64,000 bases of DNA from Megalonaias nervosa (taxonomy: Eukaryota; Mollusca; Bivalvia; Unionida; Unionidae), in contig JAECUM010009279.1 of assembly GCA_016617855.1 (NCBI GenBank), forward strand, positions 1 to 64,000, given 5' to 3'. The notes under the pieces are model-generated. The model did not search any database and was not told the origin of the DNA. It worked only from the letters and a program-made list of their open reading frames with translations. Positions 62,523-64,000 of this stretch are shown here, piece after piece (the first letter of the stretch is position 1; each line of letters opens with the position of its first letter). Position numbers and translations under genes: made by a program.

Positions 62523-64000
62523 TTACCTTGAAGAAAGTCGAAGCTATTCGACTCCATTGGAAAGGGGCGGGTTTTACGATAGCAATCTATGTATCAAAGC
62601 CGAAGAAAATGGCGGCGACCTATGTAGAACGGCGGGTAGTTCATACAGTCAACATCAGAGTCCAATTAGAAAATCGCTCGGCCTTGTCGTCAAGTCAAAA
62701 TGGCAAAAAACTTCGAAGGTTACTTTAGGAGCAAACATAAAACGATCGGTTTGGGTGATTCGCTTCTGGCGGAGTGGATCATGCTTGACGACAGAAAGGC
62801 TATTCTGCTGACAGAAATACCGTGCAAAGGTTTTCGGATATGGAGTAAAAATGTGCAGAGAATCGACCAAGCACTTTTTATTTTTTTTCATTTAAAATCC
62901 AGTATAAAAAGCGTGTCATATGTTTCAATAACTGCCTATTGATAATAACCATTTGTAAGTACCCACCGTGTCGGGTAATTCTACGCGTCGGGTAATTCTG
63001 CGCAACGATACGTAATTTCTCTAAACATTGGATCACGTGTTGTTTTTGGTCGAAAATCCAATTTGTATCAAGAAAGAACGATCATCCTTTAACTAAGGAA
63101 AGTGATATTCATAAAGTGTACAAAAATATCCTATATTTCTATTCTAAATGAATATGAAAATGTGATTTCTAAATGTCAACATGAAGACCCACTCCATGAC
63201 CTTCTTGAAACTATAACCAGTAAAAACCTATTTCTCCTTTAGAACCATGCAAACAAATACATTATTTAAAAGATAGAAATTTTTACCTTAGAACAATATT
63301 GCATCTTAACCCAAGCTTCTAATTTTGCAAGAAGTTGTCCCACACCTACTTTATCATTTACATTCCAAGATGTCGATCAAGATGTCGCTCGAACGGAATC
63401 TCAAGAAATTCCCTCTTTATAGTCTGTTCCTAAATTCTGTATTTTTTTCCATACACAAGACGTTGTAAACACATTAGATCCTATTCACTGTTGGTCCTCT
63501 TCAGTATAATAGCTTTTTTTAAATAAAATGTTGAACTTGTACTAATTTTATTTTACAAGATCTGTTTAGTTTGCTTAATACCTCTTGCCATTTAGTGGTA
63601 TTACTACGTTGAATTTTGTAAAACCAGCTATAAATCTGACCTAGTTCCTCGGCTGAAATGCTAACAGAAAGAGTCCAAAGGAATTTGTTTCATTTCCATA
63701 GCTCTATGCATTAACATTTCATCTTTTCAAAGCCATGCGCAGAATAGACCGACATATTGCGAGTCATGAAAATATTGTGGTAGTATCCCGTGCGTCCAAA
63801 TTTAGTATTATTTTGATCAGAATGTTCTGGTGACAACTGCCCCTTTTCAAATGGCAAGCTTTACAGTAATTTATTTTCGTAAATCGGTCAAATTCGATAT
63901 GCGTTTTGCGCCAATATTGGTGAAGGAAACCTCAGATGCGCAGAAAAGCCCGACAGCGGTGTATATAGAGGATATCGTCTTTTCCTTCGTTAATACCGGA
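62523..64000. other. Possible 3' UTR and downstream sequence, no further gene seen
   Basis: If the exon at 62475 is right, the first part is 3' UTR; AATAAA-type signals occur (for example 63522-63527). The rest is AT-rich with no supported feature. Confidence 0.4.

Overview
The window looks like nuclear DNA of an invertebrate, most likely a mollusc: AT-rich, mostly non-coding, full of simple repeats and transposable elements, with one recognisable host gene. That gene is nitric oxide synthase (NOS) on the + strand. Its reductase-domain exons lie at 373-583, 1476-1563, 3451-3590, 33973-34130, 34649-34840 and 35280-35447. All have consensus splice sites and compatible phases. A possible terminal coding exon is at 62475-62522. 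Introns of about 30 kb and 27 kb hold nearly everything else. The mollusc assignment is inference from the NOS sequence and the mix of repeats.

The centrepiece is a 15.9-kb Polinton/Maverick (polintovirus-like) element at 17514-33396, in the 30-kb NOS intron. It has about 270-bp terminal inverted repeats and a flanking TGATGT direct repeat. The left half is a replication/integration module: packaging ATPase, zinc-ribbon phospholipase A2, retroviral-type integrase, a family-B DNA polymerase fused to an SF1 helicase, two HNH nuclease domains and two small proteins. A repeat- and hairpin-rich non-coding region (24.8-25.8 kb) follows. The right half is a compact minus-strand virion module: capsid-associated protein, membrane protein, tail-fibre-like protein, adenain-like protease, pX/pVI-like proteins, major capsid protein and a conserved Polinton protein. 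This copy is broken by single-base frameshifts (many at A-runs), three in-frame stop codons (one within the polymerase and two between the helicase and a downstream HNH domain) and a SINE inside the capsid gene.

Other contents: 1-5 kb, NOS exons, a tRNA-derived SINE, a 1.1-kb non-autonomous DNA transposon and a 45-bp minisatellite that repeats a NOS 5' splice site. 5.7-10.2 kb, a DIRS-type retroelement with inverted termini. 10.5-13.5 kb, a decayed protein-primed DNA polymerase of the common Maverick/adintovirus type. 13.5-15.7 kb, a Gmr1-like LTR retroelement relic. 16.3 kb, a LINE fragment. 35.7-37.5 kb, a SINE, a hairpin MITE and a tandem repeat. 37.7-40.9 kb, a second DIRS. 41.6-42.5 kb, a LINE relic. 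48.9-57.6 kb, a pogo/Tigger-like transposase split by a Gmr1-like element in which integrase precedes reverse transcriptase. 57.7-60.4 kb, a decayed Polinton virion segment split by a foldback element with a 9-bp target duplication. 60.4-61.2 kb, two SINE copies.

Sequence-level calls (motifs, repeats, breaks) were read by eye. Family assignments rest on known motifs, without database searches.
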